Assembly: GCA_018993265.1 (NCBI GenBank)
Contig: JAGKSW010000018.1
Coordinates: 62,001 to 126,000 of the forward strand
Origin: Nostoc sp. TH1S01
Lineage (GTDB): Bacteria > Cyanobacteriota > Cyanobacteriia > Cyanobacteriales > Nostocaceae
DNA: 64,000 bases
Direction: 5' to 3'
In this document: positions 27,430 through 35,679 of the stretch, one piece after another
Layout of the letters: each line of letters starts with the position of its first letter
How positions within the stretch are numbered: position 1 is the first letter of the stretch
The notes under the pieces: generated by a model
Told to the model about the DNA's origin: nothing
Seen by the model: the letters and a program-made list of their open reading frames with translations, nothing else
Databases searched by the model: none
Translations under genes and position numbers: made by a program

Positions 27430-28003
27430 GAAGATTCTTCAACAAAAAACCAAGTATTTGGTGTGATTACAGATGCATCAAACTGGCTCTATCCAATTAA
27501 GTCAGCCAAAATCTTTGCAAAAAACCGAGGTAATCTCAGTTTTTAACTTTGTAAAAAATAGAGGAAACACAAAATTTTTACCTCTGCCAGAACAGAGGTA
27601 ATCTCCATTTTTTATGTCTGCACACAAAACAAAGGCAATACAAAACTTTTGCCTTTGCAAGATGGCCCAACATAAACCTGCACTAGATTACCAGTTAAAA
27701 CTTATAACGTAGCTCAAAACGTACAGGGCAACCAAAATTATTTATACAAAAAATATACATGATTTTGTTACCAAAGTTACAAATTTTAGTTTAATTGAAG
27801 CTTGACTTAAATAATCTGAGTTCAAGATAAGCAGGTGTAGATCAAATCCAGTCCATCTGAAGTCGGGGTTTCTTCAGTTGATTGTATTAAGCGATTAATC
27901 AACACAGAACGTTAACACAAAAAATAACGAAACTATGATGCCTTAAACTATAATTCGGCTGCTATAGCAAACATAACAATGCGCTCCGACGCACAAATCT
28001 GGG
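27430..28003. other. Promoter region of the peroxidase gene with imperfect direct repeats
   Basis: Two imperfect units of about 70 bases lie in tandem at about 27522-27591 and 27595-27664. Each starts GAGGTAATCTC and ends with a small inverted repeat (TAGAGG...CCTCTG in the first, AAAGGCA...TGCCTTT in the second). They lie 95-235 bases upstream of the peroxidase start. No gene is seen. The rest is AT-rich. Confidence 0.55.
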
Positions 28004-28153
28004 TATAGGCCAATACAGTTCAGTTAAGATCCCCCCGCCTGCGGCGACCCCCTTAAAAAGAGGGTAAAAGAGGGTTATTAACCCCCCTAAAAAAAGGGGG
28101 GTTGGGGGGATATTCTGAAGATTAAAACATTAACTGAACCGTATTGGGGTATA
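28004..28153. mobile_element. MITE-like element with 24-bp terminal inverted repeats
   Basis: TATAGGCCAATACAGTTCAG... at 28004-28027 is the inverse of 28130-28153 with 21 of 24 positions matching. The 150-bp element has no coding capacity. Its centre contains a CCCCCCTAA/TTAGGGGGG-like hairpin at about 28080-28108. It lies 18 bases from the stop codon of the MFS gene. No clear target duplication can be assigned. Confidence 0.6.
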
Positions 28154-28170
28154 GCTCCAGATTCTTAAAT

Positions 28171-29361
28171 TTAAACAGGCTTATCTGTTAACTCTGGTTT
28201 GGATTTATTAGCTTGTAATTGCACCCAAACAAAGAAGGGAATTGCTAATAGTTGAGTTGCTGTTGAAAATACTACTAATAGGGTGATGGAGCGATCATAT
28301 AAAATACCCATTAAAGTGCTGCCTAAAAACCAAGCAAAACCATAGCCTGTGCTGAAGATACCGTAAGCTGTGGCGCGTTTGTTTTTGGGGACGAGTTCAG
28401 CGATCGCAGCTTTTAAAATCGACTCTTGCGCCCCCATCCCAATACCCCAAAATGCTATACCTAACAGTGCTAATTGGGTATTGCCTAAAAATACCAATGG
28501 CGCGAAAAAGGATGAAATAAAAGCCGCAACCATCAAAATAGAAATACCCTTTCTGTCAAACAGATAGCCAAATAGGAGTGCAGCTACGGCATCAACTCCC
28601 ATTGCCAAGGCATAAAATAGGGGAATTGTTTGCCCAGAAGCAATATCTCCTTTTTGGAAATGAAAAGCGATTAAAGGAAAGTCTGCATAACCAGCCGCAA
28701 TAATCGCCACCGCACCAAGATAAATCCAAAATGGTCGCGGTATTCCGTCTTCTTCACTAATTTCATGTTCGATTTCTAAATCGCTGGGATTGGGATACAA
28801 AAATTGCAAAACCAATAACACAATCAATCCCAACACCGCCGGTACAATCAAAATCGTGAAGCCGTTGCGATACTCTCCTTGGAAATAAACCATCGCCGCT
28901 ACCGCTAAAGGCCCCATCACAGCGCCGGTTTGATCCATTGCTTCATGCAAACCAAAGCCTAAACCTCTGCCAATTTGACTCACACCATGAGACAGGAGTG
29001 CATCTCGTGGGGGAGTCCGCACGGCTTTACCTGTGCGTTCTGCCATCATCAAACCTGCTGCAACTTCCCATCTGCCTGCAAAAGCCAATAGTGGTACAAC
29101 GGCAGTGTTCAAAATAAATCCTAAAGTTGTAATCCCCCAATACTTGCGCGTCTGGTCGCTGAGATAACCAATGACTAGGCGTAAACCATAACCAATTAGT
29201 TCACCAAAACCCGCTACTAAACCGACCACAGTGCCGCTGGCTCCCAAAACCTGCAAATAAGCCCCCGTAATACTACGCGCTCCCTCATAAGTGGCATCAG
29301 CACAGAGGCTAACAAAACCCAGTAAAATCACAAACTTCAAGGCGGCTGATTTCTGCGGCAT
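28171..29361 (-). CDS. MFS transporter
   Basis: The 396-residue protein is a major facilitator superfamily member with about twelve hydrophobic segments. Between segments 2 and 3 is GYLSDQTRKYWGI (the loop signature position), and GYLFDRKGISIL is the corresponding loop in the second half. The stretch ERTGKAVRTPPRDALLSHG resembles a subgroup of bacterial MFS proteins whose substrates are unknown. The Glu/Asp-rich EIEHEISEEDG loop separates the halves. The substrate cannot be deduced. It is a single gene on the minus strand, with its promoter in the 569-base gap to its right. Confidence 0.87.
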   Translation of the reverse strand: MPQKSAALKFVILLGFVSLCADATYEGARSITGAYLQVLGASGTVVGLVAGFGELIGYGLRLVIGYLSDQTRKYWGITTLGFILNTAVVPLLAFAGRWEVAAGLMMAERTGKAVRTPPRDALLSHGVSQIGRGLGFGLHEAMDQTGAVMGPLAVAAMVYFQGEYRNGFTILIVPAVLGLIVLLVLQFLYPNPSDLEIEHEISEEDGIPRPFWIYLGAVAIIAAGYADFPLIAFHFQKGDIASGQTIPLFYALAMGVDAVAALLFGYLFDRKGISILMVAAFISSFFAPLVFLGNTQLALLGIAFWGIGMGAQESILKAAIAELVPKNKRATAYGIFSTGYGFAWFLGSTLMGILYDRSITLLVVFSTATQLLAIPFFVWVQLQANKSKPELTDKPV

Positions 29362-29677
29362 ATTCTTTGATCAATACAATTGCTTCTTCATAGAATTCTG
29401 TCTGCATTCGGCGTTAGAAACCGGAAAAAACCACCCTTTTCCTCACAAATAGCTTTTTGTAGCAGTGAGAAAGACAGAAATTCGGTTACATCATAAAGTT
29501 CTTCAATTCTCGGCAAAGTCCACGCTACACATTAAAATTTAGCCTAATAGTACAAAAATTACTGAACCAGGACTTACGCACAAAGATTGTCTGTTAAAAA
29601 TGGGTGTAAGGGTTATGAAACCTATACCCTTTTACCCTTCCTCAAATCTTTGATTTTTCATATCACTGCGAATATTA

Positions 29678-29779
29678 CAGCAGTTTCGATATTCGTGAAA
29701 TACGGTAGAGACGTTACATGTAACGTCTCTACATGGTTTTAGGTTTTACGCTTGTACCTCATGTACTCAAAATATGCTG
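29678..29779. mobile_element. 102-bp MITE, copy 1, flanked by TA
   Basis: The element starts CAGCAGTTTCG and ends ATATGCTG, with TA on both outer sides (29676-29677 and 29780-29781). Near its centre is a perfect 28-base palindrome with 14-base arms GTAGAGACGTTACA. It matches the copy at 49893-49994 in all but two positions. A TA target and CAGCA termini suggest mobilisation by an IS630/Tc1-mariner-type transposase encoded elsewhere (inference). It lies about 150 bases before psb32. The rest of the gap (29362-29677 and 29782-29930) shows no gene; 29812-29850 has CCCTGTT-type short repeats. Confidence 0.85.
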
Positions 29780-29930
29780 TATGTCCGGTTAATTTAGTTA
29801 TGATTCCCCTGTTCCCTATTCCCTGTTCCCCGTTGCCTGTTACCTTTAACATAGATAAATTCCCGAACAGGGTGATTTTGTCATTGATTGTGTAGTATTT
29901 TTGGTGCTAGTCTGTCTTAGGATCAATCAA

Positions 29931-30671
29931 ATGAAACAGCTCCTCAGAACAGTATTTGGCATTAAAACATACATCATTTGGCTGCTTACACCAATACTGG
30001 CAATTATCCTTGGTGCATCGCTTTTGGCTAGTCCTGCGTTAGCTACTGGCGTGTATCAAATTCCAAATTTAACCCCCGGCGGTGACTGGGTTGTAGATCA
30101 AGGTGAAGTACTAAGTCGCATCAACGAAGGTAAGATTAGTGGTGCCTTTGAAGATTTAGCCAAGAAAACTGGCAATGAGGTGCGATTTGTCACTATTCGC
30201 CGTTTAGATTATGGTGAAACCTCAGAAAGCTTTACTAAAGGGCTGTTTGAAAAATGGTTCCCCACCAAAGAAGCGCAAGCTAACCAAACTTTGTTAGTAC
30301 TGGATACTGTTACTAACAACACTGCAATTATTACCGGGGATAAAGTCAAGCCTTTGCTGACTGATGCTATTGCTGAAAGTGTTGCTACAGAAACCTTAGC
30401 TGCACCATTACGCAACGGTAATAAATATAATCAGGCATTTTTGGATGCGAGCGATCGCTTAGTGAAAGTTCTCTCTGGTGAACCCGACCCCGGCCCACCA
30501 CAAATTGTTGATAGAGAAACTGTAGAAGGCACCTTTACCAAAGCAGAAGATACCGACCAAGGTAGTGCGACAGCTTGGGTGATAGGTCTGCTAATTGCAG
30601 CAACCGTTATCCCGATGGCGACTTACTACATCTATCAAGTAAATCAGCCACAGCCACCATCTAACGGCTAA
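29931..30671 (+). CDS. psb32: Psb32-like TPM domain protein (TLP18.3/Psb32 family)
   Basis: A TPM-domain protein of the family that in cyanobacteria and plants helps photosystem II repair in the thylakoid lumen. The 246-residue protein has an N-terminal signal or anchor (residues 10-35, ending ASPALATG) and the TPM domain (WVVDQGEVLSRINEGKISGAFEDLAKKTGNEVRFVTIRRLDYG ... QTLLVLDTVTNNTAIITGDKV). A C-terminal membrane helix (AWVIGLLIAATVIPMATYYIY) is followed by a short polar tail. The ATG at 29931 gives a normal signal peptide; the frame is open for ten codons further upstream from a TTG. A repeat hairpin with a T run follows the stop. Confidence 0.87.
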   Translation: MKQLLRTVFGIKTYIIWLLTPILAIILGASLLASPALATGVYQIPNLTPGGDWVVDQGEVLSRINEGKISGAFEDLAKKTGNEVRFVTIRRLDYGETSESFTKGLFEKWFPTKEAQANQTLLVLDTVTNNTAIITGDKVKPLLTDAIAESVATETLAAPLRNGNKYNQAFLDASDRLVKVLSGEPDPGPPQIVDRETVEGTFTKAEDTDQGSATAWVIGLLIAATVIPMATYYIYQVNQPQPPSNG

Positions 30672-30746
30672 CTCTGAAGTCTGAAGTATGAAGGCTGAAG
30701 TATGAAGTCAAAAATTTCAGACTTCACACTTCATACTTCATACTTT
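30672..30746 (+). terminator. Heptamer-repeat hairpin with T run after psb32
   Basis: GAAGTCT-GAAGTAT-GAAGGCT-GAAGTAT-GAAGTC units face AGACTTC-ACACTTC-ATACTTC-ATACTT and are followed by TTTTTTT at 30743-30749. The repeat family has here taken the form of a terminator between convergent genes. Confidence 0.65.
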
Positions 30747-30748
30747 TT

Positions 30749-31132
30749 TTAGTCTTGAACATATTCTTGTCCTGTCACTAAAGCCACTTCAGCACGGACA
30801 AATTCTCGTCCTAAATAAGCTGCATGGTCTAACTGCGAAACAGGACAAGGTTGAGTTTGTTCAAAAATTTTGACACTGAGTTCCTTTGCGGTTCTACCAC
30901 TAAAAACTATGGTGTGAGTTCTTTCCATCTTACCCCGTGCGGGAATTACTTTACCTGTTTCGGGATCTACAGCTAAACCATGCTCATCAATAACATTGGT
31001 AAAATGCTTGGCATAGATTAATCCTTCGCCTCTATCCAAATAGATGATGAAATATCCAGCGGGGTCAAGGTCAATATGACGCTGAGAAAGTCTATCATCA
31101 ATTGCCGCTAAATCTTTAACTATTAAATCCAT
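30749..31132 (-). CDS. DUF4346 family protein
   Basis: The start at 31132 (MDLIVKDLAAIDD) is preferred; the frame extends six more codons. The 127-residue protein shows the DUF4346 layout: DPAGYFIIYLDRGEGLIYAKHFTNVI, then GLAVDPETGKVIPARG, FSGRTAKELSVKIFE, and a closing LDHAAYLGREFVRAEVALVTGQEYVQD. This small domain is common in cyanobacteria and related to part of archaeal methyltransferase subunit sequences; its function is unknown. It is soluble, with no signal peptide. It converges on psb32 and lies 84 bases from ktrA on the same strand. Confidence 0.75.
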   Translation of the reverse strand: MDLIVKDLAAIDDRLSQRHIDLDPAGYFIIYLDRGEGLIYAKHFTNVIDEHGLAVDPETGKVIPARGKMERTHTIVFSGRTAKELSVKIFEQTQPCPVSQLDHAAYLGREFVRAEVALVTGQEYVQD

Positions 31133-31216
31133 AACTGCTATCAAAAACAAAATTCTTTTTTCAGGGTTTTTACACCATATACTTAAGTGTAATTCCTATG
31201 TTCATCAATCAGAGCA

Positions 31217-31912
31217 TTAAATCGGTAAGCGATTAATATCTTTATTACAGCCAATTACCACCATTGCCGAACCACGTTCTAGACGCTTGTGGGGATCTGG
31301 ATTAATTGCAAATTTGCCATCTTGACTCACAGCCAGCAAATTTAAACCATAACGATTACGTAGTTGAATTTCGGTAATGGTTTTACCGTGAAATTCATCA
31401 GGCACAATCATCTCAACAATACTATGATCTGGGTCGAGGTCAAATCTATCTAGTATAGATGGTTTGGTTAGCGTACGTGCTAAAGCACAGCCGGCTTCAT
31501 ATTCCGGGAAAACAACATGGTCGGCACCGACTCTCTGTAATAACTTGCGGTGAACTTCACTAGAAGCTTTAGCCACAACATGAGGTACACCACCCTCTTT
31601 AACATTGAGAGTAGTAATAATACTTTCTTGAACGTAATTACCGATCGCTATAATGACCGTATCAAATTCAAAAATCCCTGCTTCTTTCAGTGCGGCTGGT
31701 TCTGTGGAATCTAATTGCAAAGCATGACCAACTATTTCTTCTGTCAACGCCTCAGAAACTCTTTTTTCATCAACATCTGTCGCTAGTACTTGATAACCAA
31801 ACTTATGCAGGGTTGAACACACAGACCGACCAAAGCGACCTAGCCCAATGACCGCAAATTGCTGATTATCTTTACGTAAACTGCGAAAAAAACCTAGTGA
31901 TGCAAGATTCAC
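31217..31912 (-). CDS. ktrA: KtrA/TrkA-type regulatory subunit of K+ uptake
   Basis: A cytoplasmic RCK protein that gates the KtrB channel-like subunit. The 231-residue protein has an N-terminal Rossmann RCK_N domain with FAVIGLGRFGRSV (residues 19-31) and a conserved DVDEKRV strand end (acidic nucleotide-binding residue). RCK_C follows from about residue 145 (SIVEMIVPDEFHGKTITEIQLRNRYGLNLLAVSQDG). The start is GTG with an AAGGA Shine-Dalgarno. ktrB lies 279 bases upstream on the same strand, so the pair is a Ktr system (low- to medium-affinity Na+-dependent K+ uptake). A hairpin lies between them. Confidence 0.93.
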   Translation of the reverse strand: MNLASLGFFRSLRKDNQQFAVIGLGRFGRSVCSTLHKFGYQVLATDVDEKRVSEALTEEIVGHALQLDSTEPAALKEAGIFEFDTVIIAIGNYVQESIITTLNVKEGGVPHVVAKASSEVHRKLLQRVGADHVVFPEYEAGCALARTLTKPSILDRFDLDPDHSIVEMIVPDEFHGKTITEIQLRNRYGLNLLAVSQDGKFAINPDPHKRLERGSAMVVIGCNKDINRLPI

Positions 31913-32084
31913 AGTTGCTTTCCTTATTAACGCTCCCTGTATTTAGGACAAAAAATCCTGAAATCTCACTTAAAGTATCAATTTTTATTTTTTGCCTAGT
32001 GTTTCATATTTTATCAGTTTAAGTTAATGGTATTGATCCTCAGTACGGTTATCCCAACAGTTAGTTTTCGTTATCTACAAACAA

Positions 32085-32113
32085 ATCCCCGACTTCTTCA
32101 AGAAGTCGGGGAT
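32085..32113 (-). terminator. CCCCGACTT hairpin between ktrB and ktrA
   Basis: ATCCCCGACTTCTT (32085-32098) and AGAAGTCGGGGAT (32101-32113) form a very stable 13-bp stem with a 2-base loop. It belongs to a dispersed family (see 55677-55709). No long T run follows on the minus strand, so it may only attenuate transcription from ktrB into ktrA. Confidence 0.55.
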
Positions 32114-32191
32114 CTGAGTCTCTCAATTTTCACAAATCCAGTAGAATTTGTATATGAAATCTTTGGCTTTTGATTTTTGTCTTGTGTCCAG

Positions 32192-33526
32192 CTATCCCAC
32201 CAATAAGTTTTCTTCTGGGTAGTGAATTCTAGTAGGTCGAGGGTCGCCTAAAATCGCAGACATTAATAAGAGAACCCCAACTCTACCAATGTACATGGTC
32301 ATAATTAATATCAGTTTAGCGGCGGTGGAGACTGTACCTGTGATTCCTGTAGAAAGACCAACGGTAGCAAAGGCAGATACTACTTCAAACAAAATTTGAA
32401 TAAAATCTAAATTGGGGTCTGTGAGGGAGATAAGAGTAGTTGCTAAAATTACTGTAGCTACGGAACCAACTAATACACCCACAGCTTTCAATATTAAAGA
32501 GATTGCGATTTTCCGATCATATAACAAAACTTCTTCTTTGCCTTGAAGAATGGCTTTTGTACAACTAGTAAGAACTCGCAAAGTTGTAGTTTTTATCCCC
32601 CCACCTGTACCACCAGGACTAGCACCAATAAACATCAGGGCGATTGTAATAAATAGACCAGCAGTGGTCATTTTACTAATATCTATAGTGTTGAATCCAG
32701 CAGTTCTTGGGGTGACAGATTGAAACCAAGCTACTAAGAATTGACCGCCTAAATCTAAGTTACCAAAGGTTGCGGGGTTCCTAACTTCAATACAGAAAAA
32801 GGCTATTGTCCCCAAAATTAAAAGAATTAAAGTTGTGCTGGTAGCCACTTTAAAGTCTAAAGAAAGTACTAAACTTGTCTTTTGTTTGAGGAAGCGATCG
32901 CGCAACCAAAGATACATTTCTAATATGACTTGATAACCAATTCCACCAAAAATAATTAATGTAGTAACTGTGAAAACTACTAACACAGATGTTTGATAAC
33001 CAATCAAGTTATCTTTAAACAAACTAAACCCTGCATTATTCCACGAATTAACGCTATGAAAAATCGCTAACCATAGCCCTTGTGACCAACCATATTTTGG
33101 TACAAAAACAGGCAAAAGTAGAAATATGCCAGTAATTTCAAAAATTAAAGTCGTGGCAATAATTGAGCGAATTACTTGGGCGCTACCTTGCATTCCTGGC
33201 CTGTCTAAAGCTTGTTGAATCGCCATTTTCTGCCGCAAATCAAATCTACGCCCAATTAGCAAAATCAAAAAGGTAGTGGTTGTCATATAGCCTAAACCAC
33301 CAATTTGAACTAACAGTGCAATAAACAGTTGACCCCAAAAAGAAAAATAAGTCCCAGGATCAACTACTGATAAACCAGTCACACAAACGGCAGATGTTGA
33401 GGTGAATAATGCCACCACTATGTTATTCCAACTGCCATCGCTAGTTGAAATTGGCAGCATCAGCAAAATAGTCCCAACAATGATGACAGCCATAAAACCC
33501 AAGCAAATTGTCCGCGAAACAGTCAT
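32192..33526 (-). CDS. ktrB: KtrB/TrkH-type K+ transporter membrane subunit
   Basis: A K+ transporter with four M1-P-M2 repeats. The protein has about 444 residues from the ATG at 33526; a TTG 11 codons upstream (33559) is possible. The four pore loops with their filter glycines are visible: STSAVCVTGLSVV, NSWNNAGFSLF, VTPRTAGFNTI and SAFATVGLSTG. The GGTGGGIKTTTLR segment corresponds to the intramembrane loop that acts as a gate in KtrB. With ktrA downstream it forms the Ktr system, the main K+ uptake route at moderate K+ levels in cyanobacteria. It is not in an operon with any other gene. Confidence 0.94.
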   Translation of the reverse strand: MTVSRTICLGFMAVIIVGTILLMLPISTSDGSWNNIVVALFTSTSAVCVTGLSVVDPGTYFSFWGQLFIALLVQIGGLGYMTTTTFLILLIGRRFDLRQKMAIQQALDRPGMQGSAQVIRSIIATTLIFEITGIFLLLPVFVPKYGWSQGLWLAIFHSVNSWNNAGFSLFKDNLIGYQTSVLVVFTVTTLIIFGGIGYQVILEMYLWLRDRFLKQKTSLVLSLDFKVATSTTLILLILGTIAFFCIEVRNPATFGNLDLGGQFLVAWFQSVTPRTAGFNTIDISKMTTAGLFITIALMFIGASPGGTGGGIKTTTLRVLTSCTKAILQGKEEVLLYDRKIAISLILKAVGVLVGSVATVILATTLISLTDPNLDFIQILFEVVSAFATVGLSTGITGTVSTAAKLILIMTMYIGRVGVLLLMSAILGDPRPTRIHYPEENLLVG

Positions 33527-33595
33527 ATTCAGGTAGAGCCTCTTGATTCTTCCAGGCAAGGTTTACTTAATTATCCTGGAAAGGAAAAACATCTT

Positions 33596-33790
33596 TATTT
33601 AAAGAAGGCAGGAGTTGAAAGGCAGGAGGCAGGAGGCCAGGTATTCAAACCCGCCTCTCATCGAAAACCACTAAATCTCAGACTATGGCGGGGACTTCAA
33701 CCCAAATAGGCTAGGCAAAAAGGCTTTACCTTGATTAAAAATCTTCGCTTCTGCCTCCTGCCTTCTGCCTCGCCCGAAGGGCGGTTAATT
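33596..33790. repeat. GGCAGGA/TCCTGCC inverted repeats
   Basis: GGCAGGAGGCAGGAGGC at about 33620-33636 faces CTGCCTCCTGCCTTCTGCC at about 33751-33769. These heptamer-type repeats could close a stem across about 115 bases between the divergent ktrB and methyltransferase genes. Confidence 0.55.
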
Positions 33791-33858
33791 AAAAACACAC
33801 ATGGTAGCCTACCAGTATGTTGATTTAAACTCTGTTTTGTCTTAACATTATTTGTTTT

Positions 33859-34701
33859 ATGAATACAACACTATATCAGCAAATTCAGCAGTTTTACGAT
33901 GCTTCTTCGGGTTTATGGGAAGAAGTTTGGGGCGAACACATGCACCACGGTTTTTACGGTGCGGATGGAACGCAAAAAAAAGAGCGCCGTCAAGCGCAAA
34001 TTGATTTAATTGAAGAAATACTTTATTGGGCAGATGTTAAAACAGTAACTAACATTTTGGATGTGGGTTGTGGTATTGGCGGCAGTTCTTTATACTTAGC
34101 CGAAAAGTTTCATACTAGAACTACAGGTATTACTTTAAGTCCTGTACAAGCTGCGAGAGCCACAGAACGCGCCCAAGAAATGCTGTTACAGCTAAGAAGT
34201 AAGTTTTTAGTGGCTAATGCTCAAGCTATGCCCTTTGCAGATGATACTTTTGACTTAGTTTGGTCGCTGGAAAGTGGCGAACACATGCCTGATAAAACCC
34301 AGTTTTTGCAAGAATGTTATCGCGTATTAAAACCGGGTGGGACTTTAATTATGGCGACTTGGTGCCATCGAGCCACAGATGATGCACCATTAACAGCAGA
34401 TGAACAAAAGCATTTACAAGATATTTATCGCGTGTATTGTTTGCCTTATGTGATTTCCTTACCGGAGTATGAAGCGATCGCTCATCAACTACCATTAAAA
34501 AATATCCGCACTGCTGATTGGTCAGTTGCGGTTGCACCATTTTGGAATGTCGTAATTGATTCTGCAATTACACCTAGTGCAATTTTTGGCTTGTTGCGTT
34601 CTGGCTGGAATACCATTCAAGGAGCCTTAGCACTAGGGTTAATGAGTCGCGGTTATGAACGTGGGTTAATTAAGTTTGGTTTGGTGTGCGGACAGAAGTA
34701 G
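33859..34701 (+). CDS. SAM-dependent methyltransferase, gamma-tocopherol methyltransferase type
   Basis: The 280-residue protein has motif I ILDVGCGIGGSSLYLA (residues 65-80), a middle VANAQAMPFADDTFDLVWSLESGEHMPDK block near 113-141, and LKPGGTLIMATWCHR near 155. The opening YDASSGLWEEVWGEHMHHGFY is characteristic of the plant/cyanobacterial gamma-tocopherol C-methyltransferase (VTE4) and sterol/MPBQ group. The closing SRGYERGLIKFGLVCGQK also fits. The likely reaction is methylation of gamma- to alpha-tocopherol (vitamin E). A 2-methyl-6-phytylbenzoquinol methyltransferase cannot be excluded. Its 3' end overlaps that of the convergent GDSL gene by 32 bases. Confidence 0.82.
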   Translation: MNTTLYQQIQQFYDASSGLWEEVWGEHMHHGFYGADGTQKKERRQAQIDLIEEILYWADVKTVTNILDVGCGIGGSSLYLAEKFHTRTTGITLSPVQAARATERAQEMLLQLRSKFLVANAQAMPFADDTFDLVWSLESGEHMPDKTQFLQECYRVLKPGGTLIMATWCHRATDDAPLTADEQKHLQDIYRVYCLPYVISLPEYEAIAHQLPLKNIRTADWSVAVAPFWNVVIDSAITPSAIFGLLRSGWNTIQGALALGLMSRGYERGLIKFGLVCGQK

Positions 34702-35560
34702 AAATTCCAGCTTCTTGAATAGCTGAAAAAGCTGTGTCTGCAATTATCCGGTGCGCCGCAGTTGTGGGATGAATACCATCCCAAAATAAGAATTGATTTG
34801 GATGACCACAGGGTTGAGAACCAGACACACACGCACTGACAACATTGTTAAAACCAAATGCAGCCGGATTAGCGATCGCATTCCGATACAAGGTGTTAGC
34901 ATCCAAACTGACAATCTCTAAGTCAGGATGTTGCTGATTTAGTATTTTCAGCGATCGCCGCAAACCTTGATTATGTGCTTGGGTTAAGGAACTGAGACTG
35001 CTAGAATTTGCGTTGCTGCTTGTAGCTGGTAACTTACCTAAATCTGGTAGATTCGCCACCAGAAATTTTTTCGCACCGACATCTGTTAAAGAAGCGATCG
35101 CTTGTGTCAGGTTGTGGATGGGGACATTTGCATTATTTACCCCTTGTAAATAATCATTTGCTCCCGCCCAAACTACATATAAGGCATTGGGATCAGTCTT
35201 TTGATGTGACTGGGTAAATGACTTGACTTGAGTTAATAAGTTCGGCACATAATTGTTGCCAACATTACCAGTAGTTGCACCGCCGTAAGCAAAATTGTTA
35301 GTTTGCTTGCTTGGCAAATGCAGGCGATCGGCGAGATACTCCACCCACACCCGACCATTTGAGTAACGCCCTTGAAAGTATATTGAACTAGGCGGGTACA
35401 TTCCCCCTGTAGCTTGGAATACCATCCCTGTATCCGAAAGACTGTCACCAAATACATAAAGTCCAGCGATCGGATGAGTACTAGCAAAAGAATTTGTGAG
35501 TACAACCATGATGAAAATTAAAAATGACAGTCCTATGGTTAAAAACAATTTTTTTGGCAT
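34670..35560 (-). CDS. SGNH/GDSL esterase-lipase, exported
   Basis: The 296-residue protein from ATG 35560 starts with a signal peptide (MPKKLFLTIGLSFLIFIMVVLTNSFAS). The frame continues ten codons to a TTG. Block I is VFGDSLSDTG with Ser40, block III is WAGANDYL, and block V is DGIHPTTAAH, giving the Asp and His of the triad. It is a secreted hydrolase; the substrate is unknown. The overlap of 32 bases with the convergent methyltransferase gene means that both messages could be complementary at the ends. The IS element lies 120 bases upstream of the start and may separate the gene from its promoter or supply one. Confidence 0.88.
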   Translation of the reverse strand: MPKKLFLTIGLSFLIFIMVVLTNSFASTHPIAGLYVFGDSLSDTGMVFQATGGMYPPSSIYFQGRYSNGRVWVEYLADRLHLPSKQTNNFAYGGATTGNVGNNYVPNLLTQVKSFTQSHQKTDPNALYVVWAGANDYLQGVNNANVPIHNLTQAIASLTDVGAKKFLVANLPDLGKLPATSSNANSSSLSSLTQAHNQGLRRSLKILNQQHPDLEIVSLDANTLYRNAIANPAAFGFNNVVSACVSGSQPCGHPNQFLFWDGIHPTTAAHRIIADTAFSAIQEAGISTSVRTPNQT

Positions 35561-35679
35561 GAATCTGCGGTTTGATTGCCAATCTTTCAACTAATGTTTG
35601 TTTGGCTAAAGATTGCCCAGGTAATTAATTGCTTCTCTAGGCTAACAAGGCAATGAAAAGGATTTTGAGTGTAACCGAA

